A stretch of DNA of 64,000 nt. Origin: Paraburkholderia antibiotica. Lineage in GTDB: Bacteria; Pseudomonadota; Gammaproteobacteria; Burkholderiales; Burkholderiaceae. The position numbers and the translations under genes were made by a program. Below, piece after piece: positions 32,680 to 41,143 of the stretch. Below the pieces are notes generated by a model. That model did not search any database. It was given only the letters and a program-made list of their open reading frames with translations, and was not told where the DNA came from. Every line of letters starts with the position of its first letter. Position 1 is the stretch's first letter. The stretch covers positions 1-64,000 of the forward strand of contig NZ_JABBFZ010000017.1 in assembly GCF_012927125.1 (NCBI RefSeq), in the 5' to 3' direction.

Positions 32680-34149
32680 CTAGCCCTCGGCCTGCTTCGT
32701 CGACGGCACGAAGCGTGTCCATGCCTTGTAAAACGCGGCCCGCAATTCGCTCGACCCATGCAGCGACATGCCGAAGTTCGCGGCGGTCAACGCGAGCCCG
32801 ACGACGATCGCCACCGGCAGCGCGCCGATCGAATCCGCCAGTACGAGCGCGACGATCAGGAACGCGAGGTGCGCGAGCATATTGCGCACGATCGACCACA
32901 CGTGCAGCTTCGCGAACGCAAGCAGTATCGAATAATCGAGCAGCGCTTTCAGCACGACCACGACCGCGGCGCCCATGAGCCCGAACCAGTGGATCGCGCA
33001 CCAGAGCGCGCCGGCGAAGAACGGCAGTTGCAGCCAGCTCACGCCGGCGACGAACGCCGGGTTGGCCTGCGCCTGGATCAGGATGCCGAGCAGGCTCGAC
33101 TGGCCGGCGAGCCACACGCCGAGTATCAGTACGCTCGCGACCGGCGCCGACGCGGCCATCGTCGGGCCGAGCCACAGCAGCAGAAACGGCTTCAGCGCGA
33201 ACAGCGCGACGATCACGCAGGGTGTGAACGCGCCGTTCAGAAACGCGAGCGAGCTATGCGCGAGCGCATCGGCATCGGCGCGCGAGGCTGCCGACAGACG
33301 CGGAAACAGCGTGCGCGCCATCGCACCCGGCAGCAGGTTCAGGCGCGTGACGAGGTTCTGCGGCGTCGCGTAGTAGGTGACGAAGCGCGCGCCGAGCAGC
33401 GCGCCGATCAGCACGCGATCGAGCGTCGACGCGATCATGTTGGCGCCGGAAAACATCAGCATCCAGCGGCCGTAGCGGAATAGCTCGGCCATCAGGTGCC
33501 ATTGCGGTAGACGCAGGCGGCGAATGCCGAGCGCGCGAAACGCCGCGACGCCGAGCATCAACCCGCCGACGAAGCGTGCGATCACACAGGCCGGAATCAC
33601 TACCGCGAGCGACGCCGAGAACATGAAGATCGCCGCGAGCGGGAACAGCTGGAACAGCGCGGTGCCGATCGTCTGATTGATGTTATAGCTGGTGAAGCTC
33701 TCGACGCCGGTGAGCGAGCCCGCGAACACCCACGAGACGTTGGCGATCGGCACGGCCGCCGCGATCCACGGCAGGCTCGCCATCACTTCGTGCTGGAAGG
33801 TCGGTTCGATTTTCACGCCGTGCGTGATGTAGATGATCGTGCCGACATAGATCAGCACGCCGCCGACGATGCCGGTACCGAGATTCATGAACCACGCGCT
33901 CCAGAAGATGCGCTCGATCGAATCGTCGGTGGCGGCGCGTGCCTTGGCGATCTGGTTTTCGGTGGCGAGACTGGTGCCGAGATCGAGCACGCTGAAGTAA
34001 CCGATCAGCGTCCAGACCAGATTGATCACGCCGTAACGCGCGGCACCCAGCAGATGGATATAGGCCGGCACGGTCACGAGGGAAACGAAGGTCGGTGCGA
34101 CGGCTCCGGCAAAGTTGATGAAGATGTTCCTGACGATACTTCTTTCCAT
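32680..34149 (-). CDS. Wzx-type flippase (polysaccharide transporter)
   Basis: Moves undecaprenyl-linked EPS repeat units across the inner membrane. The 489-residue protein from ATG 34149 (MERSIVRNIFINFAGAVAPTFVSLVTVP) has 12-14 predicted helices and the PST/MATE-like topology: AARYGVINLVWTLIGYFSVLDLGTSLATEN in the first helices, then GRWMLMFSGANMIASTLDRVLIG at the second bundle and a VTYYATPQNLVTRL segment. It is on the opposite strand from the operons on both sides, so it is expressed from its own promoter in the 244-bp gap shared with the GT2 gene at 34394. Confidence 0.93.
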   Translation of the reverse strand: MERSIVRNIFINFAGAVAPTFVSLVTVPAYIHLLGAARYGVINLVWTLIGYFSVLDLGTSLATENQIAKARAATDDSIERIFWSAWFMNLGTGIVGGVLIYVGTIIYITHGVKIEPTFQHEVMASLPWIAAAVPIANVSWVFAGSLTGVESFTSYNINQTIGTALFQLFPLAAIFMFSASLAVVIPACVIARFVGGLMLGVAAFRALGIRRLRLPQWHLMAELFRYGRWMLMFSGANMIASTLDRVLIGALLGARFVTYYATPQNLVTRLNLLPGAMARTLFPRLSAASRADADALAHSSLAFLNGAFTPCVIVALFALKPFLLLWLGPTMAASAPVASVLILGVWLAGQSSLLGILIQAQANPAFVAGVSWLQLPFFAGALWCAIHWFGLMGAAVVVVLKALLDYSILLAFAKLHVWSIVRNMLAHLAFLIVALVLADSIGALPVAIVVGLALTAANFGMSLHGSSELRAAFYKAWTRFVPSTKQAEG

Positions 34150-34306
34150 AGTTCGCAGTCCGACCGATGAGGCTTGCAATCGTGTGATTTTTCCCGGCAC
34201 GGCGGCCGCGCGGGCGCGCCACGGCGCGCGGTGGCGATTCGCCGCGAGTCTTGCATCTTGCCCTGGTGTGCCGCGTGCCTGTGTGGGTGGCCGAACAGAT
34301 AGGCAC

Positions 34307-34344
34307 TAACAGGAGGGGGTTAAATGTCAATTGTCTTAAGGTAA
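34307..34344 (+). promoter_or_regulatory. Strong Shine-Dalgarno before a six-codon open frame
   Basis: AGGAGGGGG at 34311-34319 is followed by ATG TCA ATT GTC TTA AGG TAA starting at 34324. The next gene (ATG 34394) begins 50 bp further on. A near-ideal ribosome-binding site in front of a six-codon frame may be a leader peptide or a relic of a lost gene start. Confidence 0.4.
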
Positions 34345-34393
34345 CGTGCCGCCCGGCCACGGGCTGTCGCACGAACCGGCTTCCGGAGTTGGC

Positions 34394-35404
34394 ATGGTTG
34401 AACTGAATCACGGGCAGAGCGGCGCGGCGCAGGCAGAAAACGCGGCAAGTGCAGCAAGGGCGCGGCTGATCTCGATCTGCATTCCCACCTGCAATCGGGC
34501 CGCTCTGCTCGAGCAGGCCCTCGCCAGTTGTGCGGCGCAAACGTATCGCGAGTTCGAAATCGTGGTCGGCGACGATTCGCGCGACGACAGCGCGCAGCGG
34601 GTCGTCGAAGCGTGGCACGCGCGTTGCGACCGGCCGATCCGCTACCGGCGCAATGCGCCGCGGCTCGGTCAGGCGGCCAACGTGAACCGGCTGTTCGCGC
34701 GTGCGCACGGCGCGCGCCTCGTGCTGCTGCATGACGACGATCTGCTCGAGCCGACTGCTTTGAGCACGCTCGACGCGTGCTGGCGAGAGCATCCCGATCT
34801 GGTCGCTGCATTCGGCACCCAGCGCGTGATCGCCGACGACGGCAGCGCTCGCCCGGACGCGACCGAACGCCTGAACCGCGACTACCGCCGCGTGCCAGAA
34901 CGAGCCGGCCGGCTCGCGGTGCCCGCGCTGGCCGGCATCGATCAGATGTTTCCGAACAACGGCTATCTGGTCGACACGCTCGCGGCGCGTCGCATTGGTT
35001 ATCGCACGCGGAGCGAAGTCGGCGACGCGTGCGACTTCGACTTCGGCTTGCGCCTGTGCGTCGAGGCGAGCGCCGTGTATTTCGTCGACGAATTCGTGTC
35101 GGTGTCGCGCGAGACTGCGTTGTCGATTTCCACGCACGCATTACCGGCGATGCATGCGTTCGCGCAACTGCGCGACAGCGCGGTGCCGCCCGCCGCGCAG
35201 GCCGCGCGCGCCGACGCGTTGCGTCGCATCGCGCCGCGCGCGGCGTCCGCGTATGCCCGCGCCGGCGAGGCAGCCGGTGCATGGCGGGTGTTGTTGTCGA
35301 AGCACTATCCGCTGCGCGAGCGGTTGCGCGCGCGCTTTCTCTATCACCTGATGCTCGCCGCGCGCGCGACGTTCGCGAGCCCCGCTCGGGGGCGCCTCGC
35401 GTAA
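34394..35404 (+). CDS. GT2-family glycosyltransferase (EPS locus)
   Basis: A 336-residue GT-A glycosyltransferase. ATG 34394 (MVELNHGQSG) follows CCGGAG; a GTG at 34346 would add 16 residues. It has the GT2 start LISICIPTCNRAALLEQALASCAAQTYREFEIVVGDDSRDD, the DxD-like motif LVLLHDDDLLEPTAL and GIDQMFPNNGYLVDTLAARRIGY. The Cys/Asp-rich GDACDFDFGLRLC region is distinctive. The C-terminal 100 residues are Ala/Arg-rich helices. It starts the second plus-strand EPS segment (GT2, hydrolase, small protein, ManC). Confidence 0.88.
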   Translation: MVELNHGQSGAAQAENAASAARARLISICIPTCNRAALLEQALASCAAQTYREFEIVVGDDSRDDSAQRVVEAWHARCDRPIRYRRNAPRLGQAANVNRLFARAHGARLVLLHDDDLLEPTALSTLDACWREHPDLVAAFGTQRVIADDGSARPDATERLNRDYRRVPERAGRLAVPALAGIDQMFPNNGYLVDTLAARRIGYRTRSEVGDACDFDFGLRLCVEASAVYFVDEFVSVSRETALSISTHALPAMHAFAQLRDSAVPPAAQAARADALRRIAPRAASAYARAGEAAGAWRVLLSKHYPLRERLRARFLYHLMLAARATFASPARGRLA

Positions 35405-35639
35405 TGCGAAGCGCGCGCCGTTCGGGTTGTGTGAGTCATGTGCCACGCGAATCGGGGGGCGCGTGAGGGGCATGAATCGCATTAGTCGCGCTCGCATCGC
35501 GCGGCATGCTGCATCGCATCGCATACCGTCTGCGCCGCTGGGCTTGCATCGGAGTCCGGAACAATGTGGCGGGACGCACATATGCGCGCGGCAAGCTTTG
35601 TTGTAATACTTGAAAGAAAAATCTCGTGAGGAGTGTACT

Positions 35640-37523
35640 GTGAGACCCATCGTCTTCGACGGCAAATTCGGCTGGTTGCATCCAGCGGACGGCCCGGATG
35701 GCGTTGTGATGTGTTCCCCGTTCGGCTACGACGCGCTGTGCACATATCGCGGCATGCGCCGGCTCGCCGAACGTCTTGCCGCGCGCGGCATGCCGGTGTT
35801 GCGCTTCGACTATCCGGCCACGGGGGATTCGGCCGGCGACCCGACCGATGCGGGTTTGTGGCGCGCGTGGATCGACAGCGTGAAGCAGGCGGTCACGCAG
35901 TTGCGCGCGGCGACCGGCGTCGAGCGCGTGAGTCTGTGCGGTCTGCGTCTGGGCGGCACGCTCGCCGCGCTCGCCGCGCAGGAGTTGGGCGACGTGCAGG
36001 GTCTTGTGCTGATGTCGCCGGTGATGTCGGGCAAGCATTATCAGCGCGAATTGCGCGCGCACTACCGGCAGTGGCTGGCATTGCCCGCCGCGATGGATTG
36101 CATGGTCGAGCCCGAAACCGACGAGTTCGTCGAGGCGTACGGTTTCCGGATGTATCGCGACACGCTCGACAGCCTGCGCTCGCTCGAACTGTTGCGCGAC
36201 ACGAACCGTCCGGCCGTGCGCGTGCTGCTGCTCGATTCGTTGAACGGTGCGCGCATGGACGCGCTGGCCGCGCACTACGCGCAGCATGGCGTTGAGATCG
36301 AACGCCGGCCGTTCGACGAATACAGCCGCTTCATGCTGGAGTCGCTCGACAGCGAAGAGCCGCATGCGGCGTTCGAGGCAATCGAAAACTGGTTCGCGGC
36401 AGGCGGCGCGCCGCTCGCGAGCACGCCGGCCGCGATCCCGCAGCGCGGCGAAGATGCGGCGGGCGGCCACTACGTCGAGGCCGGGCTGCTGGAGACGCCG
36501 GTGTGGCTGAACGGCGGCAAGGTGGCCGGCATCTACTGCCTGCCCGATGGCGTGGCCGCCGCGCGTGCGCCCGCGGTGGTGCTGCTGAACACGGGCGCGG
36601 TATCGCGTATCGGCAATGCGCGTTTCGGCGTGCATTTCGCGCGGCGCCTCGCGCGTCAGGGGATCGCGTCGCTGCGTATCGATGTGGGCTACCTCGGCGA
36701 CAGCATGCCGTCGGTCGAGATGGTGAGCCTCGACGATCTGTACGCGCAGTCGAGCGTCGACGATGCCGCCTGCGCGGCGCGCTGGCTGGCCACGCGCGGT
36801 CACGCGGGCGCGGTGCTGGTCGGCATCTGCTCGGGCGCGTACGTCGGTCTGCATGCGGCGGCGCGCGAAGACGCGGTGCTCGGCGCGGTGCTCGTCAACG
36901 TGCAGAAGTTCAAATGGAAGAACGTCTGCGATGAACACGGCAAGCCGATGATCCCCGTCTCCGCGTTCGGCTCGACCCGCAACTACATGCGCTCGATGAC
37001 GCAGCCGCGCAAGTGGCTGCGTGTGCTCAAGGGCGAGACCGGTGGTCTGGGACTGGTGCGCGAGTTGACGGTGCGGCTGTTCGCGCGGGTCGGCGAGACC
37101 TGCGCAGATCGGCTCGACCGCTGGTTCGGCGTCGAGCTTGGCGCGAGCGATGAGCGGCATCTGTTTGCCAGCCTCGATAAGCAGGGCGTCGATACGCATC
37201 TGGTGTTCGGCGTGCTCGACGAAGGCGTCGAGGAACTCGAACGCTGCTTCGGCGTACGCGGCGCGCGGATGCGGCGCTTCGAGCATGTCCACGTGGCCTT
37301 CTGCAAGCATACCGATCACGCGATCCTGTCGTCGGGCGCGCAGGAAAACATCATGTCGTACGTCGAGAACGTCTATCGCGGCGGCTTCACGAAGCTGCGC
37401 GAGCCCGTTATTGCGACGACCGACGACGAGTCGCGCAACCCGCAGAGCGAGTGCGAGGAAGCGGGCATGACCCAATGGCGGACCACGCCCGACAGCGGGC
37501 TGCGTCCGTTCGGAGAGGCGTGA
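35640..37523 (+). CDS. Two-domain alpha/beta hydrolase fusion with altered nucleophile elbows
   Basis: A 627-residue cytoplasmic protein with two alpha/beta-hydrolase domains in tandem (about 1-260 and 280-560). It resembles a fusion of the two hydrolases that accompany exosortase A exopolysaccharide loci. The first domain has the elbow CGLRLGG, with Arg in the Ser position, so it is probably not a serine hydrolase. The second has GICSGA, with Cys as potential nucleophile. A GTG start at 35640 with GAGGAG 8 bp upstream is preferred; the longer TTG start has no ribosome-binding site. In exosortase loci these proteins occur with acyl carrier proteins, which echoes the carrier-protein operon here. 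An acyl-transfer or thioester-cleavage role is inference. Confidence 0.82.
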   Translation: MRPIVFDGKFGWLHPADGPDGVVMCSPFGYDALCTYRGMRRLAERLAARGMPVLRFDYPATGDSAGDPTDAGLWRAWIDSVKQAVTQLRAATGVERVSLCGLRLGGTLAALAAQELGDVQGLVLMSPVMSGKHYQRELRAHYRQWLALPAAMDCMVEPETDEFVEAYGFRMYRDTLDSLRSLELLRDTNRPAVRVLLLDSLNGARMDALAAHYAQHGVEIERRPFDEYSRFMLESLDSEEPHAAFEAIENWFAAGGAPLASTPAAIPQRGEDAAGGHYVEAGLLETPVWLNGGKVAGIYCLPDGVAAARAPAVVLLNTGAVSRIGNARFGVHFARRLARQGIASLRIDVGYLGDSMPSVEMVSLDDLYAQSSVDDAACAARWLATRGHAGAVLVGICSGAYVGLHAAAREDAVLGAVLVNVQKFKWKNVCDEHGKPMIPVSAFGSTRNYMRSMTQPRKWLRVLKGETGGLGLVRELTVRLFARVGETCADRLDRWFGVELGASDERHLFASLDKQGVDTHLVFGVLDEGVEELERCFGVRGARMRRFEHVHVAFCKHTDHAILSSGAQENIMSYVENVYRGGFTKLREPVIATTDDESRNPQSECEEAGMTQWRTTPDSGLRPFGEA

Positions 37524-37789
37524 TGGCGAGCGCGCGCCGAGCCGCTCGCGTGCGTCGTTGCGGCGGCGCGGGTTGTCCACGCGGCGTAGGCGGCGTAGGC
37601 GGCGCGTCGGTTGCGGATTGGCGCGACGCGCGGCCGCTTTGCGCGCGAGCGACGGCGCAACGCTATCGGCACAGCGACGTGCGTGAGCGGATCGCCGACC
37701 GCCGCACGACCGATCCGCTCGAAGACGGCGACGCGTGGTGGCTTTACTTCATGACTCATAAACCGCTCGCCGCGCTCGGCGTCGACTGA
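37523..37789 (+). CDS. Small Arg-rich hypothetical protein
   Basis: ATG 37523 overlaps the hydrolase stop (TGATG), giving 88 residues. The N-terminal half is Arg/Gly-rich and includes GVGGVGG from a GGCGTAGGC-type short tandem repeat. The C-terminal part (RTTDPLEDGDAWWLYFMTHKPLAALGVD) has ordinary protein composition. No family is recognised. Coupling to the hydrolase gene and its place before ManC suggest translation, but the N-terminal composition leaves doubt. Confidence 0.5.
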   Translation: MASARRAARVRRCGGAGCPRGVGGVGGASVADWRDARPLCARATAQRYRHSDVRERIADRRTTDPLEDGDAWWLYFMTHKPLAALGVD

Positions 37790-37907
37790 CCTCGACCGAC
37801 GCGCGGACGAACGGAAAACCAACAGACAACGATTGCGACCGCGAGGCAATTCCTGGCGTCATGCCGGCCCTTGAACCAGACAGACTAGAACTCTACGGAA
37901 TCGCATC

Positions 37908-39494
37908 ATGAACCGAATAGTAGAACCAGGTAATCCGCTCGTGCCGCAGGCTGGACCTGCCAGCGCGCCCGCGCCGCTGACCGTGCAGCCGGTGATTCTC
38001 GCGGGCGGCTCGGGCACGCGCTTGTGGCCGCTGTCGCGCGAACGCAATCCGAAGCAGCTGATCGGTCTGATGGGCGACGAATCGCTGCTCGAAGCGACGC
38101 TGCGCCGACTCGACGACGCGTTCACGCTGGCCGCGCACGATGCCGCGCGCACCACGCCGCCGGCCGTGCCGCTCCTGGTCTGTTGCGAGGAATTACGGCT
38201 GCCGACGCTCGAACGCGTCGAGCAATACCGCAAGCCGGTGCGCATGCTGCTCGAACCGGTGCCGCGTAACACCGCACCGGCGCTGACGGTTGCGGCGCTG
38301 GCCGCGCGCGCGTCGGCGGCGGACGGCGACGATCCGATTCTGGTGGCGTTGCCCGCCGATCATCTGATCGCCGATCACGCCGCGTTCGGCGCGGCGCTGA
38401 ACGAAGCGCTCGTGCATGCGGCGCGCGGCGCGATCGTCACGCTCGGCGTGCCGCCGCAACGCGCGGCGACCGGCTATGGCTACATCCGTACCGGCTCGGC
38501 GCTCGGCAACCAGGGCGCGCGCGCGATCGAGCGTTTCGTCGAGAAGCCCGATGCGGAACTCGCTGAACGTTACTTCGCGTCGGGCGAGTACTGGTGGAAC
38601 AGCGGCATGTTCGTGGTGCGCGCGTCGGTGTGGCTCGCGGCGCTCGCGCTGTGTCGCCCGCTGATCGCGGCGGCCTGCAAGGATGCGTTCGAGCGCGCGA
38701 ACGTCGATGGCGACGGCGCGCTGCATCTCGCGCGCGACGCCTTCGCCGCGTGCCCGGCCGATTCCGTCGACTATGCGGTGATGGAGCGCATCGGCACCGA
38801 CGCGCGACTCGTCGGCGTGACGGTGCCGCTCAACGCGGGCTGGTCGGACGTCGGCGCGTGGGACTCGGTGTGGGATGCGTCGAGCAAGGATGCGGACGGC
38901 AACGTCGCGCGTGGTCGCGTGATGTTCGACGGCTCGCACGATAGCTTCGCGCATTCGGATGGCCGGCTCGTCGCGTGCGTCGGCGTGAGCGGTGTGGTGG
39001 TGGTCGAGACCGCCGACGCGGTGCTGGTCGCCGCGAAGGATCGCGTGCAGGACGTCAAGGCGATCGTCGGTCGTCTGAAGGCGCAGCAGGGCAGCGAGGC
39101 CGAGGAACATCGCAAGGTCGGGCGGCCGTGGGGCTTTTACGATTCGCTCGAACGCGGCGAGCGTTTTCAGGTGAAGCGCATCGTCGTGAAGCCGGGCGGG
39201 CGGCTGTCGTTGCAGATGCATCATCATCGCGCCGAGCACTGGATCGTGGTGCGCGGCACCGCGCTCGTCACGCGCGATGAAGAGCGCTTCCTGCTGTCGG
39301 AGAATCAGTCGACCTTCATTCCGCTCGGCGTCAAACATCGGCTCGAAAATCCGGGCAAGACGCCGCTGGAGATCATCGAGGTGCAGTCGGGCAGCTATCT
39401 CGGCGAAGACGACATCGTGCGTTTCGACGATCAGTATGGCCGCGGTGAGGGCAGCGACGGCGGCGCGGCGCGCAACGGCACGTCGGGCCGTTGA
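37908..39494 (+). CDS. Mannose-1-phosphate guanylyltransferase / mannose-6-phosphate isomerase (ManC/BceA type)
   Basis: A bifunctional 528-residue enzyme supplying GDP-mannose: the N-terminal nucleotidyltransferase makes GDP-mannose from mannose 1-phosphate and GTP, and the C-terminal cupin isomerises fructose 6-phosphate and mannose 6-phosphate. Landmarks are ILAGGSGTRLWPLSRERNPKQL (pyrophosphorylase signature, about 25-46), FVEKPDAELAERYF (sugar-binding lysine), GWSDVGAWDSVWD, and the metal-binding cupin HHHRAEHWIVVRGTALV with FIPLGVKHRLENPG. The start is ATG 37908 with a 30-residue extension before the catalytic domain. Its presence means the EPS very likely contains mannose, or fucose or rhamnose derived from GDP-mannose. 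Confidence 0.95.
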   Translation: MNRIVEPGNPLVPQAGPASAPAPLTVQPVILAGGSGTRLWPLSRERNPKQLIGLMGDESLLEATLRRLDDAFTLAAHDAARTTPPAVPLLVCCEELRLPTLERVEQYRKPVRMLLEPVPRNTAPALTVAALAARASAADGDDPILVALPADHLIADHAAFGAALNEALVHAARGAIVTLGVPPQRAATGYGYIRTGSALGNQGARAIERFVEKPDAELAERYFASGEYWWNSGMFVVRASVWLAALALCRPLIAAACKDAFERANVDGDGALHLARDAFAACPADSVDYAVMERIGTDARLVGVTVPLNAGWSDVGAWDSVWDASSKDADGNVARGRVMFDGSHDSFAHSDGRLVACVGVSGVVVVETADAVLVAAKDRVQDVKAIVGRLKAQQGSEAEEHRKVGRPWGFYDSLERGERFQVKRIVVKPGGRLSLQMHHHRAEHWIVVRGTALVTRDEERFLLSENQSTFIPLGVKHRLENPGKTPLEIIEVQSGSYLGEDDIVRFDDQYGRGEGSDGGAARNGTSGR

Positions 39495-39581
39495 GTCGTC
39501 GATTCGATCGCTGGGATAAAACCAGACCAGAACCAGCGCGATCACCAGACCAGCCAATCACCCGGCCCTCGACCCAACCGG

Positions 39582-39610
39582 AGCGCCGTTCGACGAACGG
39601 CGCTTTCTCG
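39582..39610 (+). terminator. Rho-independent terminator after ManC
   Basis: Perfect hairpin with arms AGCGCCGTT/AACGGCGCT and loop CGACG, followed by TTCTC. It lies 88 bp after the ManC stop and marks the right end of the EPS locus. Confidence 0.75.
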
Positions 39611-40202
39611 ATGTGCGCGGCGCCCGGCGTGCTACGCGGCCGCCACTGTCGCGAGGTTGCGGAGTCGAGCGGCCGCGGCCACTCGTTTCACGCGATGGTG
39701 GCCCGGGCGTTCATGTGGGGGGAGCGCGCTCGGGCTAACGCTCATGCAGCGATCGCGCTATCCCGCGCCCGCCGGTCGCCGCCGCGTCACTGAGCGCGTG
39801 TCACGCTAGCCGGCGGCTCCGAGCGTGCGCTTCAGCTCGGCCGCCTGGACGTATCAACGACCGACGCTCCAACGAACCCGTGCGTTCATGGCGTTTTCAC
39901 GGCGTTTTCGCACGTTCGCCTAATTCAGACAATTTCATCTCATAACGTGCGTATTCGCACGATGTAAGCCCCTCAACACAGGCACGCTTGAAGAGCAAGC
40001 TTCGAGCCCGTCGAAACAGGCCGCGTTACACGAACGAAACAATTCTTCAGAGGGATAACCCTGTCAGGAAGTGTCCCAACTGGCGCATCTGTTTCGAAGC
40101 TAGCAACGTATCGTAAAACGATCCGATTTGCATAAGAACGGTACGTACGGGCCCTTCAATCAACAGGCTACGCGGGGTCAACACCGCTGCGGGGAGAGTG
40201 TT
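39611..40202. other. Non-coding region before the FadR-type regulator
   Basis: About 590 bp with no recognised gene. It holds a perfect short dyad CGTGCG-TATT-CGCACG (39946-39961) and a GGTACGTACG palindrome near 40140. Either could bind a FadR-family dimer and would suit autoregulation of the gene at 40203. No clear terminator or sigma-70 pair was seen. Confidence 0.5.
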
Positions 40203-40922
40203 ATGGAACAGGCAAACAAGGATCGCTCGCTGGTGAGCAAAGTGATGGACGGACTGGTCACCGGCATCGTCGAAGAAAAATACGGCGCGATACTGCCGCC
40301 GCAGGACGTCCTGTCGAAAGAGTTCGACGTGAGTCGCACAGTGATGCGCGAGGCGCTGTCGATGCTGCTCGCGCGCGACATGCTCGACGTGCGGCCGAAG
40401 ATCGGCACGCGCATCCGGCCGATGAGCGACTGGCGCATGATCGACGAAGACGTCGTCAACTGGCGCTTTCGCGCGAAGCCTGATCCGATGTTTCTGCGCG
40501 ACGTGATCGAGTTCCGCATCCTGATCGAACCACGCGCGGCGGCGCAGGCGGCCGCGCGCGGCGGTGCGGCCGAGATCGCGGCGATCCGCGAGGCGTTCGA
40601 GGCGTTCCGCGGGATTCGTCCCGGCGAGAGCAGCTACCAGGCCGCCGACGAACTGTTCCATACACGCATCGTGATCGCGAGCGGCAACCAGTTCTTCAGG
40701 CAGATGGCGGCGATCATTCGCGGCGCGCTGGCCAGTGTGAATCCGATCATGAGCGATCGCGACGGGCTGTGGGAGAGCGCGCTCGCGTCGCATCAGCGGG
40801 TGGTCGAGGCGATCGAGCGGCGCGATCCGAAGGATGCCGAAATGGCCTCGCTCGCGTTGATCGATTCCACCGCCGAGGAGCTCGGCGGCCGCTTTTCGGC
40901 GGAGCCGCCGGCGCGCGTGTGA
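40203..40922 (+). CDS. FadR/GntR-family transcriptional regulator (FCD domain)
   Basis: A 239-residue regulator. The N-terminal winged helix has ILPPQDVLSKEFDVSRTVMREALSMLLARDMLDVRPKIGTRI. The C-terminal FCD helical domain (FLRDVIEFRILIEPRAAAQAA...DELFHTRIVIASGNQFF...SHQRVVEAI) carries the Asp/His residues that bind metal and a carboxylate ligand. It resembles DgoR-type regulators of sugar-acid catabolism. ATG 40203 has GGGGAGAG just upstream. It may control the neighbouring oxidoreductase, but no shared operator was established. Confidence 0.9.
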   Translation: MEQANKDRSLVSKVMDGLVTGIVEEKYGAILPPQDVLSKEFDVSRTVMREALSMLLARDMLDVRPKIGTRIRPMSDWRMIDEDVVNWRFRAKPDPMFLRDVIEFRILIEPRAAAQAAARGGAAEIAAIREAFEAFRGIRPGESSYQAADELFHTRIVIASGNQFFRQMAAIIRGALASVNPIMSDRDGLWESALASHQRVVEAIERRDPKDAEMASLALIDSTAEELGGRFSAEPPARV

Positions 40923-41143
40923 AGCGTGTGAGCGTATGAGCCTGGCCGGGGCGTCTGTCGTCGGGCGAGGTGGCGGGCGTGTCGATGCGCGGATAGCGGG
41001 GCGCGCGACTATCTGTAGGGATGTGCGAGTGTCGAAGGGCATGGCCGGGGATGCAACCGGCCGCGCCGCGCAGACACGCGCTCGTGTGCGGCATGCGCGA
41101 CAATAGCGGCTTGTTTCGAACCGCATGGACCCTGACAGACACG

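Noticed and set aside
35436..37580. 714-codon minus-strand open frame opposite the two-domain hydrolase
   Set aside because: The plus-strand protein has two recognisable hydrolase domains and a ribosome-binding site; the antisense frame has neither.
11099..39494. Naming the EPS genes bceA to bceK
   Set aside because: Individual products resemble Bce proteins, but gene order and the extra operon do not match the cepacian cluster, so symbols would imply an identity I cannot support.
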